Shown: positions 8,649 through 16,836 of the stretch, one piece after another
Layout of the letters: the number at the start of each line of letters is the position of its first letter
Position numbering within the stretch: position 1 is the stretch's first letter
From: an uncultured Olegusella sp.
Lineage (GTDB): Bacteria > Actinomycetota > Coriobacteriia > Coriobacteriales > Atopobiaceae
DNA: 29,840 nt
Direction: 5' to 3'
Assembly (NCBI RefSeq): GCF_947253395.1
Contig: NZ_CAMXYY010000010.1
Location: forward strand, 1 to 29,840
Position numbers and translations under genes: made by a program
Notes under the pieces: generated by a model
What the model was told of the DNA's origin: nothing
Seen by the model: only the letters and a program-made list of their open reading frames with translations
Database searches by the model: none

Positions 8649-9050
8649 CTAACTAAAGTCTGATGGTGTGTCTGTATAACAAATTGTCACGGTGGCGGAG
8701 TAGCCGTGTAGGCCGTTCTCGGGTTGCTCGGCTTCGGTGGCACCCGCTGACACGCGTGCGTCAGTGACTACGTAGGACGCACCAGAGAGCGCCCCAGACA
8801 CCGCAATTCGGGATGCTGCGTCACTCGATAGTGTAATTGCCGCGCCCTCGTCTTGCATACGTGCAAACACGTCTATCTGTTGCTCTATGTCCTCGGTGCC
8901 GTCCATGTAGGTGCGCTGGGTAATGGCGGGCAAAAGGCGGATTGCCACCCCTTCCTCGCCAGCGTTGAGTGGACGGAGCTTCACGGCGGGGTATCCAGCG
9001 CCTTCCAGCACAGCTTTACACTTGCGTAGGATGTCTAGCTCTTTAGCCAC
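8649..9050 (-). CDS. Tail terminator / minor capsid-type protein
   Basis: A protein of about 133 residues in the position of the tail terminator, just before the major tail protein. It resembles the short 'minor capsid protein' family found in Gram-positive siphophages (LLPAITQRTYMDGTEDIEQQIDVFARMQDEG). I place the start at the GTG at 9048-9050. A TTG three bases further upstream is the alternative and has slightly better spacing from AAAGGGG. Both overlap the preceding gene. Likely caps the tail tube and joins it to the head. Confidence 0.65.
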   Translation of the reverse strand: MAKELDILRKCKAVLEGAGYPAVKLRPLNAGEEGVAIRLLPAITQRTYMDGTEDIEQQIDVFARMQDEGAAITLSSDAASRIAVSGALSGASYVVTDARVSAGATEAEQPENGLHGYSATVTICYTDTPSDFS

Positions 9051-9387
9051 CAAGCACCAGCCCCTTTACTAGCTCGGCCCACTGCTTTGCACGTTTGGCT
9101 TTGGCTGCTTCGAACCACTTAAGAGACGCAAGCGGGTTAATGCTGCGATTTGGCGTGCCTGTGTAGTATGCGTATCTTGCATACGGGGTGTTCCATGTCG
9201 CCTCTTGGTCGCTTGCGAGCTGGGCGCTGTTCTTGAGGTCGCCTGTGTCTACTTTGACGTAGCGGTTTGAATCAAAGGCTACGCGCTGGGTAAGCGCACG
9301 GTTTATGTTGCGGAGACGCTGGGTGCTGAATTTGCGCTGCAAGCCCTTTAGATCTGAATCCATTGAGAATGAAATTGTCTTGCCCAT
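9043..9387 (-). CDS. HK97 gp10-like / minor capsid protein
   Basis: A 114-residue basic protein starting MGKTISFSMDSDLK. I chose the ATG that overlaps the stop of the upstream gene (TAATG). A longer reading would overlap that gene for no reason. The segment YVKVDTGDLKNSAQLASDQ followed by NTPYARYAYYTG is the recognisable core of the phage minor capsid / HK97 gp10 group, with a small helical N-terminus and a 'tyrosine-rich' strand. It belongs to the head-tail joining block. Confidence 0.75.
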   Translation of the reverse strand: MGKTISFSMDSDLKGLQRKFSTQRLRNINRALTQRVAFDSNRYVKVDTGDLKNSAQLASDQEATWNTPYARYAYYTGTPNRSINPLASLKWFEAAKAKRAKQWAELVKGLVLGG

Positions 9388-9728
9388 TATCCTAGCGTCA
9401 CCTCCCAGTGATGGAGCGCTCCCATGGGGGCAAACTCTTTGATGCCTTGCACGATGCCAGAGCGAGTCGCCCCGTTGCGTGTAAGCGTGATGCGACTTTT
9501 TAGTGCGGGGCACTTAGCGGGGTTGCTGTGCTTGGCATCGATAAATACCGTTGTCGATGGCTGTTTGCCTTCTGCCCACGATACGCCAGCCGCCGCCTCC
9601 TGCCACATTACATATACGTCTGTGATGGTGTACGGCTGCTTGTAGGAGGCGCCAAACTCGGCGGTTGTGTCTGGCTCCTCTACCGTGATGGTGTCTTGCA
9701 GGAGATAGGGCGGAATCTGCGGCAACAT
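9387..9728 (-). CDS. Head-tail joining minor capsid protein
   Basis: A 113-residue protein starting MLPQIPPYLLQDTITVEE. The ATG at 9728 overlaps the preceding stop (TGATG) and has AGGTGA upstream. An in-frame TTG six codons earlier is less likely. The sequence matches the general plan of the small head-closure proteins of Gram-positive phages: an N-terminal strand, WQEAAAGVSWAEGKQPSTTVFID, and a closing IKEFAPMGALHHWEVTLG. Expected to sit between connector and tail. Confidence 0.68.
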   Translation of the reverse strand: MLPQIPPYLLQDTITVEEPDTTAEFGASYKQPYTITDVYVMWQEAAAGVSWAEGKQPSTTVFIDAKHSNPAKCPALKSRITLTRNGATRSGIVQGIKEFAPMGALHHWEVTLG

Positions 9729-10078
9729 CAGTACATCACCTGACAAAGTAGCCCTGTGCCTACAAGTGTATCGGCGATAGCGGATTTAATGCCTGTCTTC
9801 CATGCTGCGGTATCTGGCACTGCTCCTAGAGAAAAGTCTCCGATACGTACAGAGCCGCCGCCTTCTGCACCATGACTTGCGCCTGTAGCGGTGTCGTAAT
9901 CAATGGCAGCTGTAATGGCTTGCTCTGCCGCTTCCTGCTGCCATGATTTTGGCTCGTTGGGGTGGCAGATAGCTTTAACGGCGGCAGAGCACGGCTTTAA
10001 GCAGGCGGTAAATGTCTGCTCGTCAGCCGTGCCACCGAGCTGTTGGTAACGAGAGTATGTCAGCTCAGGCCATGCCAT
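9728..10078 (-). CDS. Head-tail connector protein
   Basis: A 116-residue mainly helical protein directly after the major capsid gene. The start MAWPELTYSRYQQLGGTADEQ followed by a helical bundle with W and Q/E-rich residues is typical of the gp6-like or gp8-like connector family that binds the portal ring. The ATG lies two bases after the capsid stop with a GAAGG site. The identification is by position and overall pattern. Confidence 0.7.
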   Translation of the reverse strand: MAWPELTYSRYQQLGGTADEQTFTACLKPCSAAVKAICHPNEPKSWQQEAAEQAITAAIDYDTATGASHGAEGGGSVRIGDFSLGAVPDTAAWKTGIKSAIADTLVGTGLLCQVMY

Positions 10079-10080
10079 TG

Positions 10081-10899
10081 TTACGCCTTCTTAGAAAGGT
10101 AGATTCCTGGCTTCTTGTTCTTATAAACCACGGTGCCGTAGACCCAGCGGAGCTGTGTGAGCCAGCCGTCGCCTTTGGTATGGGTGCCAGGAGCGAACGT
10201 GTAGGTCACGGCTCGTTTGGTGATGTAGCGGATGGTGTTCGTTCCGCCGCTGATGCCGAGGAAGTTAACGTTGTTGCCAAGAAGAGCTGCGGGCACTTCG
10301 TAGATGTTAAAGCCATCGTAGTTGCCGACCATATCGGTAACAGCGCTCTCGCCTGCGAACTCGCGGTTCACGGCGTTCTCAAGCGCTGCCACTACGTCGG
10401 AGGTGCAGTAAAGATCACCACCTGCGAGACCCTTCTCGGTGAATGCTGAGCGCATTGCGCGGATGGATGCCTTCACGTCGGTGATGCTTGCTTCGACTTT
10501 GCTTGCCCCTGCCTGCTTGACGGCTTCTGCGAAGAAGTCGGTATCGATGGCGGGTGCGAAGATAGTACGCTCAAACTGGGCAACCTCTTGCGTGGTGAGG
10601 ATGGCTGCGGTATCTGCATCCTCAACGGCGTCAACGTAGAACTGCATCTGCTTGTCATTAGCAAGCTTGTAGGGAGTGTAGGTAAGCGTTGCGCCATGCT
10701 CGGTAGCGAAACGGTCGTAATCGTCTGGCTTGGTAAGTGATCCAAAGCTGATTTCGGGAACATTTACGGTACGGCCAGAGACGAACTCGGCGCCTTGCAC
10801 GGCGTACTTGTTGGCGTAAGTAGCACCAGCAAGAACTTCATCGATAGCGGTGGCAAAGCTCTCGGGAAACTTGGAGATAGTGTTGGGGGATGCGGGCAT
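10081..10899 (-). CDS. Major capsid protein
   Basis: A 272-residue shell protein of the HK97-fold group. It has the expected N-arm/E-loop region (EFVSGRTVNVPEISFGSLTKPDDYDR), a long helical part (DTDFFAEAVKQAGASKVEASITDVKASIRAMRS) and a P-domain end (GFNIYEVPAALLGNNVNFLGISGG). The gene follows the scaffold gene and precedes the connector. The ATG has an AAAGGAG site. There is no prohead protease in the window, in line with a scaffold-using capsid. Confidence 0.88.
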   Translation of the reverse strand: MPASPNTISKFPESFATAIDEVLAGATYANKYAVQGAEFVSGRTVNVPEISFGSLTKPDDYDRFATEHGATLTYTPYKLANDKQMQFYVDAVEDADTAAILTTQEVAQFERTIFAPAIDTDFFAEAVKQAGASKVEASITDVKASIRAMRSAFTEKGLAGGDLYCTSDVVAALENAVNREFAGESAVTDMVGNYDGFNIYEVPAALLGNNVNFLGISGGTNTIRYITKRAVTYTFAPGTHTKGDGWLTQLRWVYGTVVYKNKKPGIYLSKKA

Positions 10900-10905
10900 A
10901 ATGCA

Positions 10906-11457
10906 TTACTCCTTTGCTTTAAGGCCTGCCGACTCTCGAATGCGTGTATCGAGAGCACTAGCGGCGCTGGCAGCTCCTGTAGGCTTAAGGCCTGTCGAGC
11001 CGCCTTTCTTTTCGGTCTTGAAGAGGTAGGGGCAATCGGCAGCGAGCTTACTCACATCGCCGTCGTAATCGTCAAGAAGTGCCATTGCAGCCTTGGTGTT
11101 CACGCAACCTGCAGCGGAAAGCTTAAGCTCAAGTTTTTCCTGCGTGGTTTGTGCCTTGTAGGCTTCGAAGTCTGCACGGAGCTTGGCGGTTTCATCGCCT
11201 GATGCTGCTTTGCTTTCAGTAAGCTCTGCGAGCTGCTTTTTAAGCTCTGCGATGGTTTTGTCGCGGCGGCGGATATCAGCGTCGTACTTGCTGCGGTTTA
11301 CCGTGGAGCTACCGCTGGGGTCTTTGGACTGTGTGTCCTCGCCTGTGGGTTGCTCGGTTCCTGCTGCTGCATCTCCAGTTTGCGGGTCGTTGGTGTTAAC
11401 CTCGCCGCCCTCGGGGTCTTTGGTGGTCTCCTCGCCCTTGGTGGGGTCATCCAGCAT
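10906..11457 (-). CDS. Scaffold protein, phage GP20 type
   Basis: A 183-residue scaffolding protein. Residues 1-55 are a disordered, acidic Thr/Gly/Pro-rich tail. Residues about 60-105 are a strong coiled coil (RRRDKTIAELKKQLAELTE and LRADFEAYKAQTTQEKLELK). Then come the GP20-family words AAGCVNTKAAMALLDDYDGD. The C-terminus is small and basic (LDTRIRESAGLKAKE), as expected for the capsid-binding end. It directs capsid assembly and is then released. Its ribosome binding site lies inside a hairpin (11463-11511). Confidence 0.88.
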   Translation of the reverse strand: MLDDPTKGEETTKDPEGGEVNTNDPQTGDAAAGTEQPTGEDTQSKDPSGSSTVNRSKYDADIRRRDKTIAELKKQLAELTESKAASGDETAKLRADFEAYKAQTTQEKLELKLSAAGCVNTKAAMALLDDYDGDVSKLAADCPYLFKTEKKGGSTGLKPTGAASAASALDTRIRESAGLKAKE

Positions 11458-11462
11458 AAATA

Positions 11463-11511
11463 AACCTCCCTCTTGTGTGCTGAGCCTATCTCAGCAACTA
11501 GAAGGGAGGTT
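11463..11511 (-). promoter_or_regulatory. Hairpin covering the scaffold gene binding site
   Basis: On the minus strand the leader of the scaffold gene folds as a 9-bp outer stem (AACCTCCCT with AGGGAGGTT), a symmetric 6x6 internal loop, and a 7-bp inner stem (TGCTGAG/CTCAGCA) with a five-base loop. The 3' arm of the outer stem is the Shine-Dalgarno sequence itself, seven bases before the ATG. This should hold back translation of the scaffold until opened. A weak terminator reading is possible because a short T-rich TTTATTT follows. Confidence 0.6.
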
Positions 11512-11534
11512 AAAAGGTAGCTCACGCGAAAAGG

Positions 11535-11774
11535 TTAAGAGGTAAAGCTCCCAAATGTCTCGGGGTATGCTACTTGTAGCCGCGGATAATAGAGCGCAAG
11601 CGCACGCATTTCATCGGCAGAAAGAATCTCTTGTGCGTGTGCGTAAGAACTCCATTCTGGAAGTTCATCAAAATGTTCGCTTGCAGCGGCATCTAGCTTG
11701 CGCCCAGCGCCCATCAAAACAGAGCGTTTTATTCCTAGCTTCTTACAGATACCGTTAATATCTCTAGCGGTCAT
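11535..11774 (-). CDS. Small protein of unknown function after the MuF gene
   Basis: A 79-residue helical protein starting MTARDINGICKKLGI, with a C-terminal segment DEMRALALYYPRLQVAYPETFG. The start overlaps the end of the MuF gene by 11 bases, so the two are translated together. It lies between the minor capsid protein and the scaffold leader. I do not recognise it. Its pairing with a MuF-peptidase protein makes a partner or immunity role thinkable, but nothing in the sequence proves it. Confidence 0.6.
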   Translation of the reverse strand: MTARDINGICKKLGIKRSVLMGAGRKLDAAASEHFDELPEWSSYAHAQEILSADEMRALALYYPRLQVAYPETFGSFTS

Positions 11775-13707
11775 GCTCGCCCCCTATGATTGCATCGTAA
11801 ATAGCATCTGCGATTACGTTGTTATCTGGGCCATGTACTCCGTAATACCTCAATCCTTCGGCGATAAGCTCATCGTCTTGCATGCCAGATTCTGCTCCAT
11901 CAAATGCGTATTCTGAAAAATCTCTTAGCGTAGATACTTCTTCAGATGCTTCATCGCTAAACCTTATTTTAGCATCCTCAGATGAATATCTTGCTGGAAT
12001 CTTGGCTTTTACCAGCTCATTTAATACGGCTCTGCTTGCTTTTGTCTGCGGTAGATAGCGCTCACCATTACGATATGCAATGAGGTTGTCCACCTCACTT
12101 TCCCATTCTTTCTCTGAGAGTAGGCGTTGCGCTGCCATGTGTCCTATCTCGTGGTAGGCAACCTGTTCTATCTGGTCTGCATCTAATCTACGGGCTTGTT
12201 TTTTATCAATCTTGAGTAAGAATGAATTGCCTCGACGCCCAAGGTGTGCAACCTCTCCGTCGAGGGTCTCGGCGCTAATGTATCTGAGCGCTGCTGGGTT
12301 GAGACGCATATCTTTCATCGCAAGCTCAAGACCAGAGAGCAGTGCTATTTGCTTCTTCTCTGCGATACCGTTAAGGTTTGAGCCTTTCGTTATTCCTGCT
12401 GAGTTTCTTTCGTTGAATAGTGCAAGTTTGGCTTCTGCGCGTTCTTCTGGGGTCGCACCATTGCATTTCGCATAATCACGGCGTGCCTGCACTGTTCTTC
12501 CGCCAAAGGTGCCACCAAAATCTTCACCTTCCCATGCCTTCATGGATGACTTGCGCCGCGCTCCTCTTGGCTGTACATCCAGCTCTGGCGCTTTTTCACG
12601 GCTGGCATCACGGCGAAGCCATGGTTTGGAAGAGACAAGTTCACGGAGTTTTTTCTGGTCATTCCAGATTTTTGCCTTGGCTTCTGCCTTCTCAAGCTCG
12701 GTCGCTTCTTTGTTTGCGGCAATGCGTTTGTTCTTGCGTATATCGGCTTCTAGTGCTCGTTGTTTCTGCGTGTCTTTGTAGACTTCCTCGCGATTCCAGC
12801 CTGCATCTTCGTCGGGAGTTGTGCTGTAGGAATGACCCATGCCTGGCACCCAGGGTGCGAAAGAGTGACGGCAGTTTATGCCTCCCAGTCTGTCTGCGAG
12901 GCTCGCGTGTGTGCCTGTTTTGCCTTCGTATCCTGTAGCTTCGTAGAAGTCAGCTATTTCTTCGCCATCAATCACGGTAGCGCCTGTAAGGCTGTAGATT
13001 TTCCCTTGCCAATCGGCGTGTGAGGGGCGAGCGCCCGTGTGAGAGCTGACCTCTACAAACTTGCAGCCTGCACCATCACAAATATCCATGGTGCGCTTAC
13101 AAGTCGCCTGCGTTATCTGGGTGCGAAGGTGGCGGCGGATGGCGACATCTGCTTTGTCTTTGCGCTGGCGTCCTTTGCTGTCGTAAGTGACAGTACGAAT
13201 CCCACGATCTGCCATCTCGCGAGTAGCACGCTTTACCGCGTCTCTGGTGCCTTCGGCTCCTGATGCTACAAACGTTACATGACGGCTTAGCACGTCGAGG
13301 TAATCCGCCTTTGCGCCCTGTGCCATTGCGAGGTTATCGCGCCTAAGTGTCTCTAGGACGCCTGCCATAACATAAGCTGATGATGTGTGTAGCTTTTGAC
13401 GGATGGGCTTTGGAAGGTCGTAAAGGTCTTTTTTCACGCGCTTGAGGTCGTAATCGTCACTTGTAGCAAGAGCGTGCACTACTTCTTGCGTGGCGGCAGA
13501 TTCTAAGGCTCGTTTGTGCTCGGCAAGGATGCGGGCGATATCCTTATCGAGGGCGGCGGCATCCTTGAGCATTTTTGGGAAGTCGTCGCCACGCTCGATG
13601 CAAGCTTTTGCTTGAGCGATGAGCATCTGCATGATGCCTCGCTCTACATCGCCTACGACCTTGTGCAGGCTCTCCCCTAACTGCTCTATCTGCTCTGGGG
13701 TGAGCAT
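11764..13707 (-). CDS. MuF-type minor capsid protein fused to a zinc-metallopeptidase domain
   Basis: A 647-residue two-part protein. Residues about 1-320 are the phage minor capsid protein 2/MuF type: helical start, then IRRHLRTQITQATCKRTMD, SSHTGARPSHADWQGK and GINCRHSFAPWVPG. This part is packaged in the head near the portal. Residues about 370-647 form a separate domain with the zinc-binding signature HEIGH at about 519-523 (DNA 12139-12153). A likely third ligand is a Glu in DDELIAEG near 613-617. Such MuF fusions to toxin-like domains are known in Gram-positive prophages. The start overlaps the portal stop (TAATG). The target of the peptidase is unknown. Confidence 0.85.
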   Translation of the reverse strand: MLTPEQIEQLGESLHKVVGDVERGIMQMLIAQAKACIERGDDFPKMLKDAAALDKDIARILAEHKRALESAATQEVVHALATSDDYDLKRVKKDLYDLPKPIRQKLHTSSAYVMAGVLETLRRDNLAMAQGAKADYLDVLSRHVTFVASGAEGTRDAVKRATREMADRGIRTVTYDSKGRQRKDKADVAIRRHLRTQITQATCKRTMDICDGAGCKFVEVSSHTGARPSHADWQGKIYSLTGATVIDGEEIADFYEATGYEGKTGTHASLADRLGGINCRHSFAPWVPGMGHSYSTTPDEDAGWNREEVYKDTQKQRALEADIRKNKRIAANKEATELEKAEAKAKIWNDQKKLRELVSSKPWLRRDASREKAPELDVQPRGARRKSSMKAWEGEDFGGTFGGRTVQARRDYAKCNGATPEERAEAKLALFNERNSAGITKGSNLNGIAEKKQIALLSGLELAMKDMRLNPAALRYISAETLDGEVAHLGRRGNSFLLKIDKKQARRLDADQIEQVAYHEIGHMAAQRLLSEKEWESEVDNLIAYRNGERYLPQTKASRAVLNELVKAKIPARYSSEDAKIRFSDEASEEVSTLRDFSEYAFDGAESGMQDDELIAEGLRYYGVHGPDNNVIADAIYDAIIGGEHDR

Positions 13708-15110
13708 TACAGCATCGTACCTAGCGGCTGCGATTGTGCGTCTTGTGCCTCTCCCGTAATGGTGCGGGCTTCATCCTCGCTCATGCCGAGGTATTTCACA
13801 GCATAAAGCCAGCGCGGCATAACGCCTGCGCCAACCTCGGAGAGCGCCATCGTGCGCTCTTGTACGGTGTCGGTGATGATGGAATCATCAAAGGTGGCGG
13901 CTACTTTGGTATTAAAGCCCATCAGCGCAAGCACTGCTGTACAGATACGCTCTGCTGCTCCACGCAAGATGATTTCGTGCCGTCGCATGTTGCGCATGAG
14001 AGCGGCGTTATCGCTTGCGACCTCGGTGGCGGTCTTGAGTCCTCCTTGAGGCGTTAGGCGGAAGTACTGCTGGCCGAATCCTGTAAGATCACCTAACACT
14101 TCTAGAGAGGTGTCAAGGGCTTGCCTCAAGGCATCGATGCGAATACTGGGAGAGAACACTTGAATCATGTCATCTGTGCCGCTGCCTGCAACTGAGCGGA
14201 TGACCGTATCGTCAAAGCTCATGGGGCGCGTGATACGCTCTCCCTGCTCGTCCACCACATCGAGTAAGGCATCGCTCATGAAGACTTTTGTTTTAGTTGC
14301 GTCAATCTCGCGGCTGATGCTGTCGAAGGCGTTATCTACCAGCTGAATTGCGCCGATGGCATCGTCGAATATGGAAGTGCCCATTGCTGAGATATCGGCA
14401 TGAATGTTCTCGATAGCGGGACGTATGAGGGCAAATGTAGGCACCGATACGCCTGTGTTGTAATCAGTGATGATGCCGTCAAGCGTTACTTCTTTATCGC
14501 TTTTGACGTCGAAGATGTGTGTCACGATGTGGTAGGTGCCATCATCGCCTATCACATGCGCCTGTAGCTGGGTTAGCTCTTTGCCGCGGGCGTTAACGCG
14601 GGTCACAAAAGCGCACTCGCTGCAATCGTCTATGTCCCATGAGAGTGGAAGAATTGCCCTAGCGTCATAGGTACGAGCACGAATCTTGCGAGTACCGTCT
14701 TCGTCTTCGGCTATCCAGAGCGCCCAAGCGCCTGTACCGAGGCCGAATGTCCGCTCTACCAGTCCCTCTCCGAGCAGGTCAAAAGCTGTTTCGGCTTCCC
14801 ATGCGCTTAGGGCGGCGTTTGCTGCCTCATCATCTGGGCATGAGATGCTAAAGCCTTCTCCCATGAGCAGGCTTGCCCATTCTTTGCAAACGCGGCGAGC
14901 CATGCGCATTGTGAGCCGATGACGGCTGATGCGGATGCGCTGCCCACGGGCACCTGGGATTACTTCGTTTCCGCTGTAGAACTCTGCGGTTGAGCTATAC
15001 CAGCTCCACCATTCGGCTATTTTCGTTTGCATAGAGGTATCGGGGATGTAGCCCATGTCTTTTAGCGTGTTTGTGATAACGGCAGGGATTGAGAATTCAT
15101 CTTGTGCCAC
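13707..15110 (-). CDS. Portal protein, SPP1 gp6-like
   Basis: A 467-residue portal subunit expected to form the dodecameric ring through which DNA is packaged. It has the usual order: N-terminal WWSWYSSTAEFYSGN, the wing region with WASLLMGEGFSISCPD, the stem/clip area, and the conserved core FDSISREIDATKTKVFMSD followed by DLTGFGQQYFRLTPQGGLKTATEV. It lies between terminase and MuF protein as in SPP1-like heads. The start is the GTG at 15108-15110 with AAAGG upstream. Confidence 0.92.
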   Translation of the reverse strand: MAQDEFSIPAVITNTLKDMGYIPDTSMQTKIAEWWSWYSSTAEFYSGNEVIPGARGQRIRISRHRLTMRMARRVCKEWASLLMGEGFSISCPDDEAANAALSAWEAETAFDLLGEGLVERTFGLGTGAWALWIAEDEDGTRKIRARTYDARAILPLSWDIDDCSECAFVTRVNARGKELTQLQAHVIGDDGTYHIVTHIFDVKSDKEVTLDGIITDYNTGVSVPTFALIRPAIENIHADISAMGTSIFDDAIGAIQLVDNAFDSISREIDATKTKVFMSDALLDVVDEQGERITRPMSFDDTVIRSVAGSGTDDMIQVFSPSIRIDALRQALDTSLEVLGDLTGFGQQYFRLTPQGGLKTATEVASDNAALMRNMRRHEIILRGAAERICTAVLALMGFNTKVAATFDDSIITDTVQERTMALSEVGAGVMPRWLYAVKYLGMSEDEARTITGEAQDAQSQPLGTML

Positions 15111-15122
15111 AGCTCAGCCTTT

Positions 15123-16769
15123 CTAATCGAGGTCTTTACCTCGATATGCTGAGCGGCGCTTCACGATGGGCATTACTGCGTAGCGGGTAGCGTCTATCCA
15201 GTGGTCGTCACCGTCGGGGATTTCTTCGACAAAGCGTCCGTCGCGGAGCATGCGGTACTGCTTTGTGCGGACTTCTCGCGCGAGGTTGGGGCAGCGTTTA
15301 GGGTCGATAATCCATTTGATGGATGCGAGCCAGCGATAGGAGGCCATACGGCGCCCTCCTTTATCTGCTGGACGAGCATTGATACCGCTATCGCGCTGCT
15401 GCGCTATTACGGTTGGGTCTGCGCTATCTGACTCAACGGGTAGGTGATGATAAATGCCTCGTTTGGCATCACCCTCGCGCCATGTGAGAGCCTTGTGGAT
15501 GCGCTCGGCTTGGCGGTCGGGTGTGAGCTTGTTGCCGCCGTCTTCGCGGAAGGTGAGTAGCGTCCTCGCGCCTGCTTGCCATTCTGAGAGGGTGAGCGCC
15601 CATGGGTCGGGATACCAGCCGAAGTCTTGGCCTGCTAGCTGTCTATCGAAGCTGGATATTTCTTCGTCGGTGATTTCGCGGAACTCTACGCGGTCAAAGA
15701 CAAGACCGCCGATACCGACGCTTTCTCCTTTGTACTCGTGTCGCCATGCCATTTCATCGGTTTGGCGGAGGTCTTCTGCATCGTCGAGCATACGACCTGC
15801 TACCCACTCGGGCGGGAGATCGTAGATGGTGGAGCGCCATACGCGTTTCCCTGCATCTTCGCGACGCTGGCAGACGCGGTTTACCCAGCTTTCAGCCATG
15901 CGCGGCGGGTTGAAGGTGTAGAAGCGGAAGAATTGGGCATCGGCACCGCCGCCACGGGTGACGGATTGCATAACGGTGCGTAGCTCGGCGAGACCGTCGA
16001 ACATGTCTACTTCTTCGAACCAGACGTAGGCGTAGTATTGTCCTGCTGGGGCCTTCATGGATTTGGTCTTGCGCGGGTCATCGCAGCCTTTGAAGCGGAT
16101 TATTTGTCCTGTCTCTTTGCGAATAGCGCGGAGCGGAGCCTTGCGGAACTCCCACTCTTCGGCACAGCCAAACGTGGTAACTGCGTCTCTTATTTGCTCG
16201 TAGGCGCTGCCTTCCATATCGGCGCCGACTTTCATGAAAACATAAGCTGAGCGGTCTGGGTGCTCCATCATGCCGCTTATTATCTCGAGGGCTACGTGCG
16301 TAGACTTACCTGATGCGCGTCCTCCTGGAAGCCAGAATTCGTGTTCGTCTTCTCGTAAAACGTGGTAGTGAACGTCCCAGAACTTGCACCCAGTAAGGCG
16401 AACAAAGTCGTGTTCGCAGGGCTTGCCTTCTTTGCTCTCCCGTGCTTTGGCTTCATCGTCTAGGGCTTTGAGCAGCTCAAATGAGCGGGGGTTGCCTTTG
16501 ATGGCTGCATTAACTTGCCCCGAGACGATAGCAGCTGCATAGCTTACGTCTTCATCATCGAGAGCTGGAAACATTGCTTTTATCTTTGCTTCTGATGCGC
16601 CTTGCAGGCGAGCGTCGAGCATGGAAGAAGCAAGAGCTGCCATGTCACGGCGGCGACGACGAGCGGCACCGCTAGCAATGCCGCCCATCGTTGCTATGCG
16701 CCTCTGTTCATCTTTTGTTCGCATGCTCTGAGGCTTTAAGTTTTTTGTGCCGCGCGTCTTCTTTTCCAT
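15123..16769 (-). CDS. Terminase large subunit with an extra small-terminase-like N-terminus
   Basis: A 548-residue packaging motor. ATPase domain: Walker A GGRASGKS at 149-156 and Walker B VWFEEVD near 249-255, followed by the coupling region FRFYTFNPP. Nuclease domain: Asp near 382 (GQDFGWYPDP), Asp at about 448-451 (ESDSADP) and Asp near 526 (HWIDATRYAV). The large subunit normally starts near the VRLTGCKFWDVHYHVL segment. The first 110 residues here are extra: EQRRIATMGGIASGAARRRRR and a helical part ending SFELLKALDDE, similar to small-terminase-type proteins of Gram-positive phages. No good ribosome binding site precedes the ATG. Start uncertain. Confidence 0.92.
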   Translation of the reverse strand: MEKKTRGTKNLKPQSMRTKDEQRRIATMGGIASGAARRRRRDMAALASSMLDARLQGASEAKIKAMFPALDDEDVSYAAAIVSGQVNAAIKGNPRSFELLKALDDEAKARESKEGKPCEHDFVRLTGCKFWDVHYHVLREDEHEFWLPGGRASGKSTHVALEIISGMMEHPDRSAYVFMKVGADMEGSAYEQIRDAVTTFGCAEEWEFRKAPLRAIRKETGQIIRFKGCDDPRKTKSMKAPAGQYYAYVWFEEVDMFDGLAELRTVMQSVTRGGGADAQFFRFYTFNPPRMAESWVNRVCQRREDAGKRVWRSTIYDLPPEWVAGRMLDDAEDLRQTDEMAWRHEYKGESVGIGGLVFDRVEFREITDEEISSFDRQLAGQDFGWYPDPWALTLSEWQAGARTLLTFREDGGNKLTPDRQAERIHKALTWREGDAKRGIYHHLPVESDSADPTVIAQQRDSGINARPADKGGRRMASYRWLASIKWIIDPKRCPNLAREVRTKQYRMLRDGRFVEEIPDGDDHWIDATRYAVMPIVKRRSAYRGKDLD

Positions 16770-16836
16770 GAGAGGAAGTATCGCCGCTCGCTAACTCAAA
16801 AGGCAAAGCTATCCAGAGTGGCGGCTCACCGCGATT

